Shown here piece after piece: positions 34,386 to 43,290 of a DNA stretch of 64,000 nucleotides. This DNA comes from Nesterenkonia muleiensis. Its GTDB lineage: Bacteria > Actinomycetota > Actinomycetes > Actinomycetales > Micrococcaceae. The translations under genes and the position numbers were made by a program. How positions within the stretch are numbered: position 1 is the first letter of the stretch; each line of letters opens with the position of its first letter. Below the pieces are notes generated by a model. That model saw nothing but the letters and a program-made list of their open reading frames with translations, had not been told where the DNA came from and ran no database searches. The stretch lies in the NCBI RefSeq assembly GCF_003600155.1, contig NZ_QWLD01000016.1, positions 62,001-126,000 on the forward strand, given 5' to 3'.

Positions 34386-34783
34386 TCAGCTGCTCTGCGC
34401 CTTGTCGAGCAGCTCCAGCAGCTTCAGCGTTGACTTCAGATTGCGGATCGTCAGCGTTGCGTAGACCGGTTGACCGACGATTTTGCTGAAGCGGCTCCTC
34501 CCTGCGTTTTGGCTCGACAGCGCCGGATGGCGGTAATAGACAACGCCCCGCCCCTCCCATGCGGAGTCAATATCAGGACGCACAGGAATCTGACCGAAGA
34601 CCTCATTCGCGTTGCGGTCCATGCAGAAGATCACGTCATACCGGTAGGCGCCATAGTCTGCACCGAAGTCCTCCGGGGAATGCTGAACCACCTCTCGCAG
34701 CAGCGCGGCTTTCAGCTTAGCTGGAGAGCACCGCCCCGCCTCTCTCCGCTGACCGGAGCGGTCGCCAGAAGTTCAGGCCGCCG
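34386..34783 (-). pseudogene. DUF1697 protein, C-terminal remnant
   Basis: The reverse-strand frame reads LKAALLREVVQHSPEDFGAD, YRYDVIFCMDRN, GRGVVYYRHPALSSQ and GQPVYATLTIRNLKSTLKLL. This is the C-terminal half of DUF1697 proteins (the TIRN motif with tKLL ending is diagnostic). The N-terminal domain (MxxYVALLRGINVG) is missing: upstream of about 34730 the frame loses similarity and meets a TGA near 34783. The first ATG at 34691 would give only 101 residues. A broken gene next to tRNA-Ser suggests a recombination scar at a common integration site. Confidence 0.6.
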
Positions 34784-34861
34784 TAGCGTGCCGTTTACAT
34801 ACCAATGGTTAGATAAGTCACAGATCACCCTTGTCGCACTTTGGCCGAAGAGAGTTCCCAC

Positions 34862-37800
34862 ATGCCTGCTCAGACCGATGCCTCCCGGCGCTCCCTGCCC
34901 CTGCCCCCACCCCGCCTGGCGAAGACTATCGCCGGCCTCAGCCTGATCGGGGCGCTCCTCACAGCCTCCCTCGCACCCGCCTCAGCCGAGACCGCACCAC
35001 CAGTGACGGCCGAGGCTGACGATTGTGTGGTGATCTCCGAGGTCAACACCCGCGGCGGCAGCGGCGCCTCCCCCTACCAGCGCTATGTGGAGCTGGAGAA
35101 CAGCTGCGACGACGATGTAGACATCACCGGCTGGTCGGTTCAGGGGTATCAGGCCAACGGCACCCCCTACAGCGGCGGCACACCGCAGCTGAGCGGATCC
35201 ATCCCCGCTGAGGGCAGCTATCTCATCACCGGGTCGGGGGTCACCGGCCAGGCCGAGCTGAACTACGACCACCATGCCGGCAATGCGATCAACGTCGCAG
35301 GAGCCAACGCCTCAGTGGTGCTCTTCACCACCGAGCCCGTCGAGGTCTCCGGAGACGTCTCCGGAGTGGAGGAGGTGGCCGACGCCGTGGCCTGGGGCTC
35401 CGGCACCGTGGGCCTCGGCTCACCAGCCTCCGCCCCAACCACCGCGCTGTCCCTGCTTCGCACCGGCAACACCGGGGACAACGCCGCCGACTTCACCACC
35501 GGGGAGCACACCCCGCGCTACACCGGCGGTGACGCAGTGGTTCAGGACGAGGACGACGAGGATCCAGGGGATTCCGAGCAGCACCCGGATGCCAAGTGCC
35601 TGGCGATCAGCGAGGTCAACACCCGCGGCGGCAGCGGAGCCGCGCCGTTCCAGCGCTACGTGGAGCTGGAGAACAGCTGCGAGACCGACGTCGACCTCTC
35701 CGAATGGTCGCTGCAGGGCTACCAGGCCAACGGCAACCCCTACTCCGGCAACCCGCAGCTGACCGGCTCTATCCCCGCCGGCGGACACTACCTGGCCGTC
35801 GGCAACGGCGCCGCCGGCCAGCAGGAGCTCAGCTACGACATCGACCTCGGCGGAGTGTTCAACTACGCCGGCGCCAACTCCTCGGTGGTGCTGTTCTCCT
35901 CCCCGGAGCCGGTGAGCGTCACCGGCGATGTCACCGAGCTCCCCGAGGTGGTGGACGCCCTGGGCTGGGGTTCAGCGGCGATCAGCATGGGGGAGACCGC
36001 CAGCTCCCCGAACCCGCCGGCGACCCTGCACCGGGTGGACTCCACCGGGGTCAACTCAGCCGACTTCGCCGCCGGTGACCCCAGCCCCCGCTACACCGGC
36101 GGCAGCGCAGCCGAGAACGACGATGACGAGGAGCCCGGCGAGCCGGAGGACCCGGAGCTGGTCACTGTGGCTGAGATCCGGGGTGAGCCCAGCCTGGACC
36201 CGGCCGATGCGGACCTCTACGGCGAGGACGTCGTCGTACGCGGTGTCATCACCGGTTCCTATTTCCGCGGTTCCACTGAAGGCCGCGGCTACGACGGCTA
36301 CTACCTCCAGGATCCCGGTGCCTGTGGTGAGGAGGAGTTCGAGGGCGTTCCCGAGGTCTCCTGCGCGATCTTCGTCTACAGCGGCAGCTGGGGCGGGGCC
36401 GCCGGAGGCCATCAGTTCAGCACCGGTGACTTCGTGGAGATCACCGGCGAGGTGACCCAGTTCAACGGGCACCTACAGCTGGACGGCTTCACCGAGCTGG
36501 TCGAGGACCAGGAGATCATCGACCAGCACTACGCCGAGGTCGTGGCCTTCCCCTACTCAGGCGACTTCCGCACCGAGGAACGCACGGCCCTGCTGGGCAT
36601 GGTCGTCGAGCCCCAGGGCGACTGGACGGTCACCGACAACTACGGCCTGATGCACAGCAACCCCAATTCGATCGGCGGCTGGGTCACCCTGACCGACGGC
36701 CCCGATCCGTTGCTGCTGCCCACCTCCCTGCATCACCCGCAGTCTGAGGAGCGCGCCTCGCTGGCTGCCTCCAACCAGGAGCGGATGATCACCCTGGGCC
36801 ACGGCGGGCAGACCCGGTGGACCAACTGGGCCGAAGCTGACCGGCCGCTGCCCTACCTCCGTCCGGACTCCCCGCTGCGTGTGGGTGCCGGGGTAGACTT
36901 CACCGACGCCGTGGTCCTGGACCACCGGCTGGAGCATTGGATGTTCGAGCCGCTGTCCACCGTGATCGGCAACCCCGAAGCCGAGCCAGCAGACTTCGAG
37001 AACACCCGCGAGCAGGTCAGCCTGCCGCAGCGTGAGGGTGATCTGCGAATGGCCAGCTTCAACGTGCTCAACTACTTCCCGCACTACGGCGAGCTGGACC
37101 CGACCTGCTCGGAGAGCATGACCTACACCGACATCGACGGCAACCCGACCACCCTCAACGGCTGCACCAGCCGCGGCGCCTGGAGCCAGGAGCTCTTCGA
37201 ATACGGCGAGGCCAAAGTGGTGGAGGCGATTCTGGGCATGGACGCTGACCTGATCGCCCTGCAAGAGATTGAGAACTCCTTGGCATTCGGCCAAGACCGC
37301 GATTGGGCGCACCAGCAGCTGGTGGATGCGGTGAACTCCGCAGCGGACACCGATGTATGGGACTATGTGGCCCTGCCTGAGGGCCGTGAGCACCCCCAGA
37401 ACGAAGATGTCATCCGCAACGGCTACCTCTACCGCACCGATCAGCTCGAGGTGGTCGACGCCATGATCCTCTTCGAGGACGGCATCGATCACCTGGACCT
37501 CAGCTACTTCGATGAGATCGGCGATATCGACCAGGTCTACTCGAACGCCCGGGAGCCCTTCGCCGCACTCTTCCAGCCGCTGGAGGGGACCGAGGACGAC
37601 CAGTTCGCCGTGATCGTCAACCACCTGAAGTCCAAGCGCGACGACGGGAATGTGGTCAACCCCGGTGACGAGGACCAGGGGGACGGCGCAGGCAGCTACA
37701 ACTACACCCGCACTCTGCAGGCTGAGGCCATGGTCGCCTTCACTCTTGCCCTGGAGGAGTTCTACGGTCTGGACAAGTTCTACCTGACCGGGGACTTCAA

Positions 37801-38464
37801 CTCCTACGCCGCCGAGGACCCGGCGGTGACCATTGAGAACGCCGGGTACACCAACCTGGGCAAGGAGGCCGGAACCTCCTATGTGTTCGGCGGCGAATCC
37901 GGCTCCATTGACCACCTGTTCGCCTCCCCCGGCGCGGTTGACACGGTGCTGAACACCGTGAAGTGGCAGATCAACTCTCCGGAGCCGATCGCCCTGGAGT
38001 ACACCCGCTTCAACTCCACCGGCACCCCCGGGCTCAATGACAGCCTCGAGACCAGCGGCGGACCCTTGAACGGCTACTGGCGCTCCTCGGACCATGACCC
38101 GGTGATCAGCGACATCGCGCTCTCCGACGGCTCCACCGACCCGGAAGAGCCTGAGCACCAGCAGTGGGATCCCAGCGCGGTCTATACCGGCGGGGAGGCC
38201 GTGGAGTATGACGGCCGCCTCTTCGAGGCCCTGTGGTGGACCCAGAACCAGGAGCCCGGCGCCTCCCCGTGGAGCGCCTGGTCGGAGATCGGCGCGCCCA
38301 CCGAATGCGACTCCGTGACCTACCCCGCCTGGGCGGCCAGCACCAAGTTCACCGGTGGGGAGACCGTAGTCCATGACAGCACCGTCTACACCGCCAAGTG
38401 GTGGACACGGAACCAGGAGCCCGGAGACCCATGGGGTCCCTGGGAGGAGAGCGGCGACTGCTGA
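34862..38464 (+). CDS. Secreted ExeM/NucH-type nuclease with lamin-tail repeats and chitin-binding modules
   Basis: The 1200-residue exported protein starts at ATG 34862. It has a Sec signal (LAKTIAGLSLIGALLTASL, cut after APASAET-like sequence) and two lamin-tail domains that are near copies 191 residues apart (CVVISEVNTRGGSGAS and CLAISEVNTRGGSGAA). An acidic linker is followed by an OB-fold region of ExeM proteins. The endonuclease/exonuclease/phosphatase domain shows SFNVLNYF, LQEIEN, VNHLKSK, TGDFNSY, IDHLFAS and SSDHDPV, all catalytic motifs present. Two C-terminal CBM5/12-like modules (WDPSAVYTGGEAVEYDG and YPAWAASTKFTGGETVVHD, each with WW-T-x-NQEPG) end the protein. It likely degrades extracellular DNA at chitin or cell-wall surfaces. 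No sortase signal is present, so it is probably secreted or held by the binding modules. Confidence 0.9.
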   Translation: MPAQTDASRRSLPLPPPRLAKTIAGLSLIGALLTASLAPASAETAPPVTAEADDCVVISEVNTRGGSGASPYQRYVELENSCDDDVDITGWSVQGYQANGTPYSGGTPQLSGSIPAEGSYLITGSGVTGQAELNYDHHAGNAINVAGANASVVLFTTEPVEVSGDVSGVEEVADAVAWGSGTVGLGSPASAPTTALSLLRTGNTGDNAADFTTGEHTPRYTGGDAVVQDEDDEDPGDSEQHPDAKCLAISEVNTRGGSGAAPFQRYVELENSCETDVDLSEWSLQGYQANGNPYSGNPQLTGSIPAGGHYLAVGNGAAGQQELSYDIDLGGVFNYAGANSSVVLFSSPEPVSVTGDVTELPEVVDALGWGSAAISMGETASSPNPPATLHRVDSTGVNSADFAAGDPSPRYTGGSAAENDDDEEPGEPEDPELVTVAEIRGEPSLDPADADLYGEDVVVRGVITGSYFRGSTEGRGYDGYYLQDPGACGEEEFEGVPEVSCAIFVYSGSWGGAAGGHQFSTGDFVEITGEVTQFNGHLQLDGFTELVEDQEIIDQHYAEVVAFPYSGDFRTEERTALLGMVVEPQGDWTVTDNYGLMHSNPNSIGGWVTLTDGPDPLLLPTSLHHPQSEERASLAASNQERMITLGHGGQTRWTNWAEADRPLPYLRPDSPLRVGAGVDFTDAVVLDHRLEHWMFEPLSTVIGNPEAEPADFENTREQVSLPQREGDLRMASFNVLNYFPHYGELDPTCSESMTYTDIDGNPTTLNGCTSRGAWSQELFEYGEAKVVEAILGMDADLIALQEIENSLAFGQDRDWAHQQLVDAVNSAADTDVWDYVALPEGREHPQNEDVIRNGYLYRTDQLEVVDAMILFEDGIDHLDLSYFDEIGDIDQVYSNAREPFAALFQPLEGTEDDQFAVIVNHLKSKRDDGNVVNPGDEDQGDGAGSYNYTRTLQAEAMVAFTLALEEFYGLDKFYLTGDFNSYAAEDPAVTIENAGYTNLGKEAGTSYVFGGESGSIDHLFASPGAVDTVLNTVKWQINSPEPIALEYTRFNSTGTPGLNDSLETSGGPLNGYWRSSDHDPVISDIALSDGSTDPEEPEHQQWDPSAVYTGGEAVEYDGRLFEALWWTQNQEPGASPWSAWSEIGAPTECDSVTYPAWAASTKFTGGETVVHDSTVYTAKWWTRNQEPGDPWGPWEESGDC

Positions 38465-38649
38465 GCGGCGGAGGCAGCGCTCACGGAGCTGAGCGACTCG
38501 TTTCCCGCCCCGTGACCCGGGGTTTGCCGGCACGTCACCACAGGTTCAACTCACCCTGATCGACTGCAGAGGATCGGTCCAGCAATTCAGACCTCAGCGG
38601 ACTGATGCGGATACCGATGCTTTAGCTGCAGTCACTCGATGAGGAACAG

Positions 38650-41508
38650 ATGAACACTGAAAACTCTCCCTTGATGTCATCACCCCGGAGTCGTGCCTTA
38701 CGAACCCTCACGGGTTTCGGCCTGATCGGTGCCCTGCTGGGCCTCGGCACTGCCCCGGTCACAGCCGGCACCGGGCCTGAGCCGCCCCTGCCGGATGTTC
38801 CCCAGCTGGCGGTGTCGGTGGTGGGCGATGGGGTGCGCACCGCAGATGAAGGTGTGCCGGTGAGCATCCACCTCTTCGACGCCGACGGCACGCACAACGG
38901 GATCACCGGGATCCCCTACGCCGGCGATGAGGAGGGTCAGCACAGGTTCGTGGTCGGTGCCGACCGTGACCAGGCCGCGGCGCTGCGGCTTTCTGAGGAT
39001 GAGTCCACATTGGTGATCGGCGGCTATGACGCCGACCCCGGCGCGAACACCAACTCCGCACTGACCGAACTGGGCACTGAACGGGTGATCGCCGCGATTT
39101 CCGCCGACGGCTCCGTGGATGTCTCCACCAGCCTGGCCGGGGCGTTCAGCGGCAGCCACATTCGTGGGGTCGCCGCGCTGGACGCCACTCGTTTCTGGGC
39201 CGGTGGTCACGGCAACAGCGACGCCCAGGAACCCTATGCCGCCGGTGTCCTGACCGTGGAGGTCGGCGGAGACGATCCGAGCGTCGTCGTTCCCGGCAAC
39301 TCGGGGCAGCTGCGCAACCACCGCGTGCCTGGCTTCCACGAGGGTCAGCTCTACGTCAGTTCGGACCGGTCGAACTACAGCGGCATCGTCAAAGTCGGCG
39401 AAGGCGCCCCGACTGAGACCATTGACGAGGACGGCTTCGTGGTGGTCGCACCCACCCCCGAAGGAAGGGACACCCCGCACGATTTCGCGTTCGCCGGAGA
39501 CCACCTCTACGTCGCCTTCACCGACGGCGACGAGCCGGCCTTGGTCCGCTACGCCCAGACCAACGGCGCCTGGGAGGCAGTCGATGCCTACCCCGGTGAG
39601 TTCTGGGGTGTGGAGGCCGCTGTGGCTGACGGAGGCGTGGCGATCTACGCTACCCGCGGATCCGGCTTCGGCAACGAGCTGGTCCAGCTGCTCGACACCG
39701 GTGAGCTGGCTGAGGCTGAGGAGAGCGTCATCGCCACCGCCGAGGAGAACTATGCCTTCCGCGGCGTCGCGTTCGCACCGGAGTTCGAGCCCGGCGGTGG
39801 CATCGAGGTCGAACAACCCGAACAGTTCCCCGCAGAGATCGAATGGGTGTCCCAGGTGCCTTACGGCAGCGGAGACGCGCTTTCGGCTGTGATCGGTGCC
39901 GAGACCAACCCGCAGGCAGTCTTTGGGCTCAGCAGTGCCGAGATCCCCGGGTTCGACGGCGTCGAGTTCGAGATCGCCTCGGCCAACACCGAGGTGATCA
40001 CTGCTGAGGCGGTGAGCATCGAACCGCGCGACGACGGCCAGTACACGCTCTCCGCCACTCCGGTCGGCACCGGCACCACGGAGCTCAGCATCAGCGCCCA
40101 GCTGGACGGCGAGACGATTGCCGCCGCTGACTTGACCTACTGGGTCTCCGCCGCGCTCGAGGCTGAGTCCGCCTACGCCCATGTGGGCATGTCGGATGCC
40201 TCAACTGCTCAGGATGTCGGGGATGGTCACTTCCTGACTGCGGATGATGACAGCCTCGGTATCAGGCTCTACGGCCCCAGCTTCGATGTTCCGATCAACT
40301 TCTTTCCCATCCAGGGTGAGGACCACGAGCTGATCTCCTATGAGCGTCAACCCGGCGAGACCTGGGACACCGAAGCGTCTGCCCGCATCGATGACACGAT
40401 CTTCTGGATCGGCTCTCAGGGCAACTCCCGCTCCGGCAATCTGCGGCCGGACCGCGAAACCATCGCGGCCACCCGGGTCACCGGGGAGGGTGCCGGCACT
40501 GAGCTGGAGACTCTCGGCTACGCCCGCGGGTTCCAGCAGGCGCTGGTCGACTGGGATGCAGCGGACGGTCACGGTCTGGGCGCTGGCGCGCTCGAATTCG
40601 CACGCGCCGTCGAGGAGGGCTACTCGGCAGAGGGACCCAACAGCCTCAACGTTGAAGGTGCGGCGATCGCCCCTGATGGTGAGTCGCTGTGGTTGGGCTT
40701 CCGCTCCCCTCTGGTCGACCCCGGCACCGGTGTCGGCAGCAATGATGAGCCGGGCTCCGAAGGTGATCACGCGCTGATCATCGAGATCGGAGACATCTAC
40801 AACGTGGTGGTCGACGATGCAGAGATCGAAATCACTGACTGGCACACCCTGGACCTGGACGGCCGGGCGATCCGCGCGATGACCAATACGGAAGACGGCC
40901 ACTACGCCATCCAGGGCGGTTCCGCCGATGACGCGGGCGACTTCGCGATCTTCGGCTGGAGCGGTGACCCTGAGGACGCTCCGGTGCAGTCTCAGAACCC
41001 GCTGAATCTGGAGGGATGGACCGGATCCTACGAGTCGCTGCCGCTGGTGCCCAACCTGGAGGACGGCACCGCGGTGCGCGTGCTGCAGGACGCCGGCACC
41101 GTGGACATCTACGGCAACGACCTGGAGGCACAGGCTCTTGACCCCGAACTGATGAAGTTCATCAGCCATGACTACGTACTCGACTTCGACGGCGCGTTCG
41201 AAGGTGACGGCGAAGACGAGGACGACACACAGCCGGGACCCACTGACGAGCCGAGTCCAACGGATCCCTCAGCGTCGGCTGACGGGGAAAGCACGAGCAG
41301 CCAGAGCCCTGGTGCGTCCTCATCCCTCGTCCCTGCCGAGGGTGAGTCACCGTCAGCCGCTCAAACGGCCGAGGCCGGCGGCACCGGCAACGGCTTGGCA
41401 CACACCGGCAGCACAGCAGTGGCATTCGGCGCCAGTGCTCTTCTTCTCCTGCTGCTGGGTCTGATGCTCCATCAGCGAGCGCGCCGCGACCATCAGCAGA
41501 CCGGCTGA
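38650..41508 (+). CDS. LAHTG-anchored surface protein with DUF3616-like domain
   Basis: This 952-residue exported protein has a signal peptide (LTGFGLIGALLGLGTAPVTA) much like that of the nuclease gene before it. Residues about 30-380 read as a beta-propeller-like region (VSIHLFDADGTHNGITGIPY, FWAGGHGNSDAQEPYAAGVL). Next is an Ig-like stretch (PEQFPAEIEWVSQV to ADLTYWVSA). A DUF3616-like domain follows (SLNVEGAAIAPDGESLWLGF, DHALIIEIGDI, FAIFGWSG). A Ser/Pro/Thr/Asp linker leads to LAHTG, a hydrophobic helix and HQRARRDHQQTG. LAxTG is the signal used by class E sortases of actinobacteria, so it is probably covalently wall-anchored. GAGGAACAG precedes the ATG. Its ligand is unknown. Confidence 0.85.
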   Translation: MNTENSPLMSSPRSRALRTLTGFGLIGALLGLGTAPVTAGTGPEPPLPDVPQLAVSVVGDGVRTADEGVPVSIHLFDADGTHNGITGIPYAGDEEGQHRFVVGADRDQAAALRLSEDESTLVIGGYDADPGANTNSALTELGTERVIAAISADGSVDVSTSLAGAFSGSHIRGVAALDATRFWAGGHGNSDAQEPYAAGVLTVEVGGDDPSVVVPGNSGQLRNHRVPGFHEGQLYVSSDRSNYSGIVKVGEGAPTETIDEDGFVVVAPTPEGRDTPHDFAFAGDHLYVAFTDGDEPALVRYAQTNGAWEAVDAYPGEFWGVEAAVADGGVAIYATRGSGFGNELVQLLDTGELAEAEESVIATAEENYAFRGVAFAPEFEPGGGIEVEQPEQFPAEIEWVSQVPYGSGDALSAVIGAETNPQAVFGLSSAEIPGFDGVEFEIASANTEVITAEAVSIEPRDDGQYTLSATPVGTGTTELSISAQLDGETIAAADLTYWVSAALEAESAYAHVGMSDASTAQDVGDGHFLTADDDSLGIRLYGPSFDVPINFFPIQGEDHELISYERQPGETWDTEASARIDDTIFWIGSQGNSRSGNLRPDRETIAATRVTGEGAGTELETLGYARGFQQALVDWDAADGHGLGAGALEFARAVEEGYSAEGPNSLNVEGAAIAPDGESLWLGFRSPLVDPGTGVGSNDEPGSEGDHALIIEIGDIYNVVVDDAEIEITDWHTLDLDGRAIRAMTNTEDGHYAIQGGSADDAGDFAIFGWSGDPEDAPVQSQNPLNLEGWTGSYESLPLVPNLEDGTAVRVLQDAGTVDIYGNDLEAQALDPELMKFISHDYVLDFDGAFEGDGEDEDDTQPGPTDEPSPTDPSASADGESTSSQSPGASSSLVPAEGESPSAAQTAEAGGTGNGLAHTGSTAVAFGASALLLLLLGLMLHQRARRDHQQTG

Positions 41509-41509
41509 G

Positions 41510-42136
41510 TCAGCTGCTACGGAGGCGAGGTGGGGCGGAGCCAGACTGTCCTGGGACAGTGCTCGGACTCAGGTTGTAGTGGCGCAGCCGGGCTTGGCTG
41601 AGATCTTCGGTGACGAGGTCGAGCACAGTCAGGCTGGCTGCGGCCACTGGAACGATCTGATCGATGCGCAAACCTACCAGCGCGTGAAGGGCGGCCCGGA
41701 TCACCCCGCCATGGGTCACGATCAGCACGTTCCCCGGAACCGCTGCCGCGTCCTGTAAGAAGGACTTGACACGGTCGACGACGGTCTCCCGCGGCTCAGC
41801 GCCAGGCGGCAGGACAGTCCCTGCCCGCCAAGCCAGGTAGTCAGCACCGATCTCCTCAGCGGTTCGTCCCTCCCACTGTCCCAGATCGGCTTCCTTGAGG
41901 CGGTCGTCATAGACCGGCTCAAGCGGACTCAGTATCTGCGCGGTCTGGGCAGCGCGCTGGGCAGGTGAGGAGAGGACTGACTCTGGGGCGAACTCCTGCA
42001 CAGAGGGACGCAGCGCTGCGGCCTGCTCCCTGCCAGTCCCATTGAGCGGGATGTCGGTCTGGCCCTGGAGCCTGTGCTCAACCGTCCAGGGGGTCTGGCC
42101 GTGCCGAACCAGCAGCAGCCGGGTCAGCTCACTCAT
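41510..42136 (-). CDS. Histidine phosphatase family protein
   Basis: This 208-residue phosphoglycerate-mutase-like phosphatase has the phospho-His motif LLLVRHGQTPWT, NGTGREQA, the second-half acid in EADLGQWEG and the distal His in VLIVTHGGVIRA. It hydrolyses a phosphomonoester. Its ATG overlaps the stop of the ABC ATPase gene by 4 bp, so it is the last, translationally coupled gene of the transporter operon. That coupling suggests it acts on the imported compound or on an intermediate, such as a sugar phosphate (inference). No signal peptide is visible, so it is cytoplasmic. It is convergent with the LAHTG gene, with 1 bp between the two stops. Confidence 0.85.
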   Translation of the reverse strand: MSELTRLLLVRHGQTPWTVEHRLQGQTDIPLNGTGREQAAALRPSVQEFAPESVLSSPAQRAAQTAQILSPLEPVYDDRLKEADLGQWEGRTAEEIGADYLAWRAGTVLPPGAEPRETVVDRVKSFLQDAAAVPGNVLIVTHGGVIRAALHALVGLRIDQIVPVAAASLTVLDLVTEDLSQARLRHYNLSPSTVPGQSGSAPPRLRSS

Positions 42137-43239
42137 GCCAGGTGGTCCCAGCGGCGGCCCTCAGCGTCGAACAGTGCTGCAGGCTCTTCGGGAAGCACCA
42201 GCCTCAGGCGAGCGCCCACTGGATAGCGGGTTTCACTGACCACCGCGATGCGCTTGGCTCCCCTTCGGACGGTGACCACAAAACGTCCTGCGCTCGGCGT
42301 CGACTCCAGCACGGTGATGTCCACGCCGGTGCCATCCTGCTCAGCCAGGCTGATCGCCTCCGGTCGGTACATGGCCGACAGTGTCTCTCCGTCAGGAAGC
42401 GGCACAGCTGCCGCCAGAGCAATACCTTCATGCATCAGCTCCCCGGAGGCGACCGTGCCCTCGATGAGCACAGCGGCCGGACTGCCCAAAAACTCGGCCA
42501 CGAAGGCCGTCTGCGGGTTCTCCAGCAGCTCGTCCGGGGTGCCGAACTGTTCCAGCCTGCCTTCCTTGAGCACCGCGATGTGGGTGGCCATGGCCAGCGC
42601 TTCGATCTGATCATGGGTGACGTAGACGCTGGTGGCCCCGGACCTGCGGTGGACCTCCACCAGCTCAGCTCGTGTGTCCACACGCAGCCGGGCGTCCAGA
42701 TTGCTCAGCGGCTCGTCGAACAGCAGCACCTGAGGCCGCGGCGCCACAGTCCGGGCGATCGCCACCCGCTGCTGCTGACCGCCGGAGAGCTGACCGGGAT
42801 AGCGCTCGGCCAGGTGGTCGATGCCCAGCATGCCCAGCACTTCCGCCGAACGTCTCCTACGCTCAGCAGTGCCCCATCCAGCCACCTTCAGCGGCCACTC
42901 AACGTTGGCGCGTACGGTCATATGCGGCCACAGTGCGTAGGACTGGAACACCATGCCGATGCCGCGCTTCTCAGCAGGCACTGCGGCTCCGGAGTCGCCG
43001 TCGGCCATGGTCTTGTCCCCGAACCGGATCCGCCCGCCGCTGGGGTCCTCCAGGCCGGCGATCATGCGCAGGGTGGTGGTCTTGCCGCAGCCTGAGGGCC
43101 CCAGCAGGACCAGCAGTGCCCCTGCCGGGAGGTCCATGGACACCTCATTGACGGCACGCTGATCCCCGAAGGACTTCACCAGCCTGTCCACGGTGATCGA
43201 AGCACCCCGGCCCACATCCGGCGTCGTGGTCTCTGTCAT
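42133..43239 (-). CDS. ABC transporter ATP-binding protein (FbpC/PhnT/AfuC-like)
   Basis: I chose ATG 43239 because CTAGGGAGAG precedes it with good spacing; a start at 43290 would add a non-conserved tail. The 368-residue ATPase has Walker A GPSGCGKTT, signature QLSGGQQQRVAIARTV, Walker B VLLFDEPLSNLDARL and the switch His in YVTHDQIEALAMA. A C-terminal TOBE domain follows (VSETRYPVGARLRLVLPEE). It energises the fused permease encoded upstream. The CUT/FbpC subgroup includes importers of iron, sulfate, 2-aminoethylphosphonate and hexose phosphates. Confidence 0.88.
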   Translation of the reverse strand: MTETTTPDVGRGASITVDRLVKSFGDQRAVNEVSMDLPAGALLVLLGPSGCGKTTTLRMIAGLEDPSGGRIRFGDKTMADGDSGAAVPAEKRGIGMVFQSYALWPHMTVRANVEWPLKVAGWGTAERRRRSAEVLGMLGIDHLAERYPGQLSGGQQQRVAIARTVAPRPQVLLFDEPLSNLDARLRVDTRAELVEVHRRSGATSVYVTHDQIEALAMATHIAVLKEGRLEQFGTPDELLENPQTAFVAEFLGSPAAVLIEGTVASGELMHEGIALAAAVPLPDGETLSAMYRPEAISLAEQDGTGVDITVLESTPSAGRFVVTVRRGAKRIAVVSETRYPVGARLRLVLPEEPAALFDAEGRRWDHLA

Positions 43240-43290
43240 ACGTCTCTCCCTAGATTCTTCGGGCCGCGAGGAGCCCCGATTCCGAGCCAT

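Noticed and set aside
36557-38533. 658-codon frame antisense to the nuclease gene
   Set aside because: Pure shadow of a strongly biased coding sequence.
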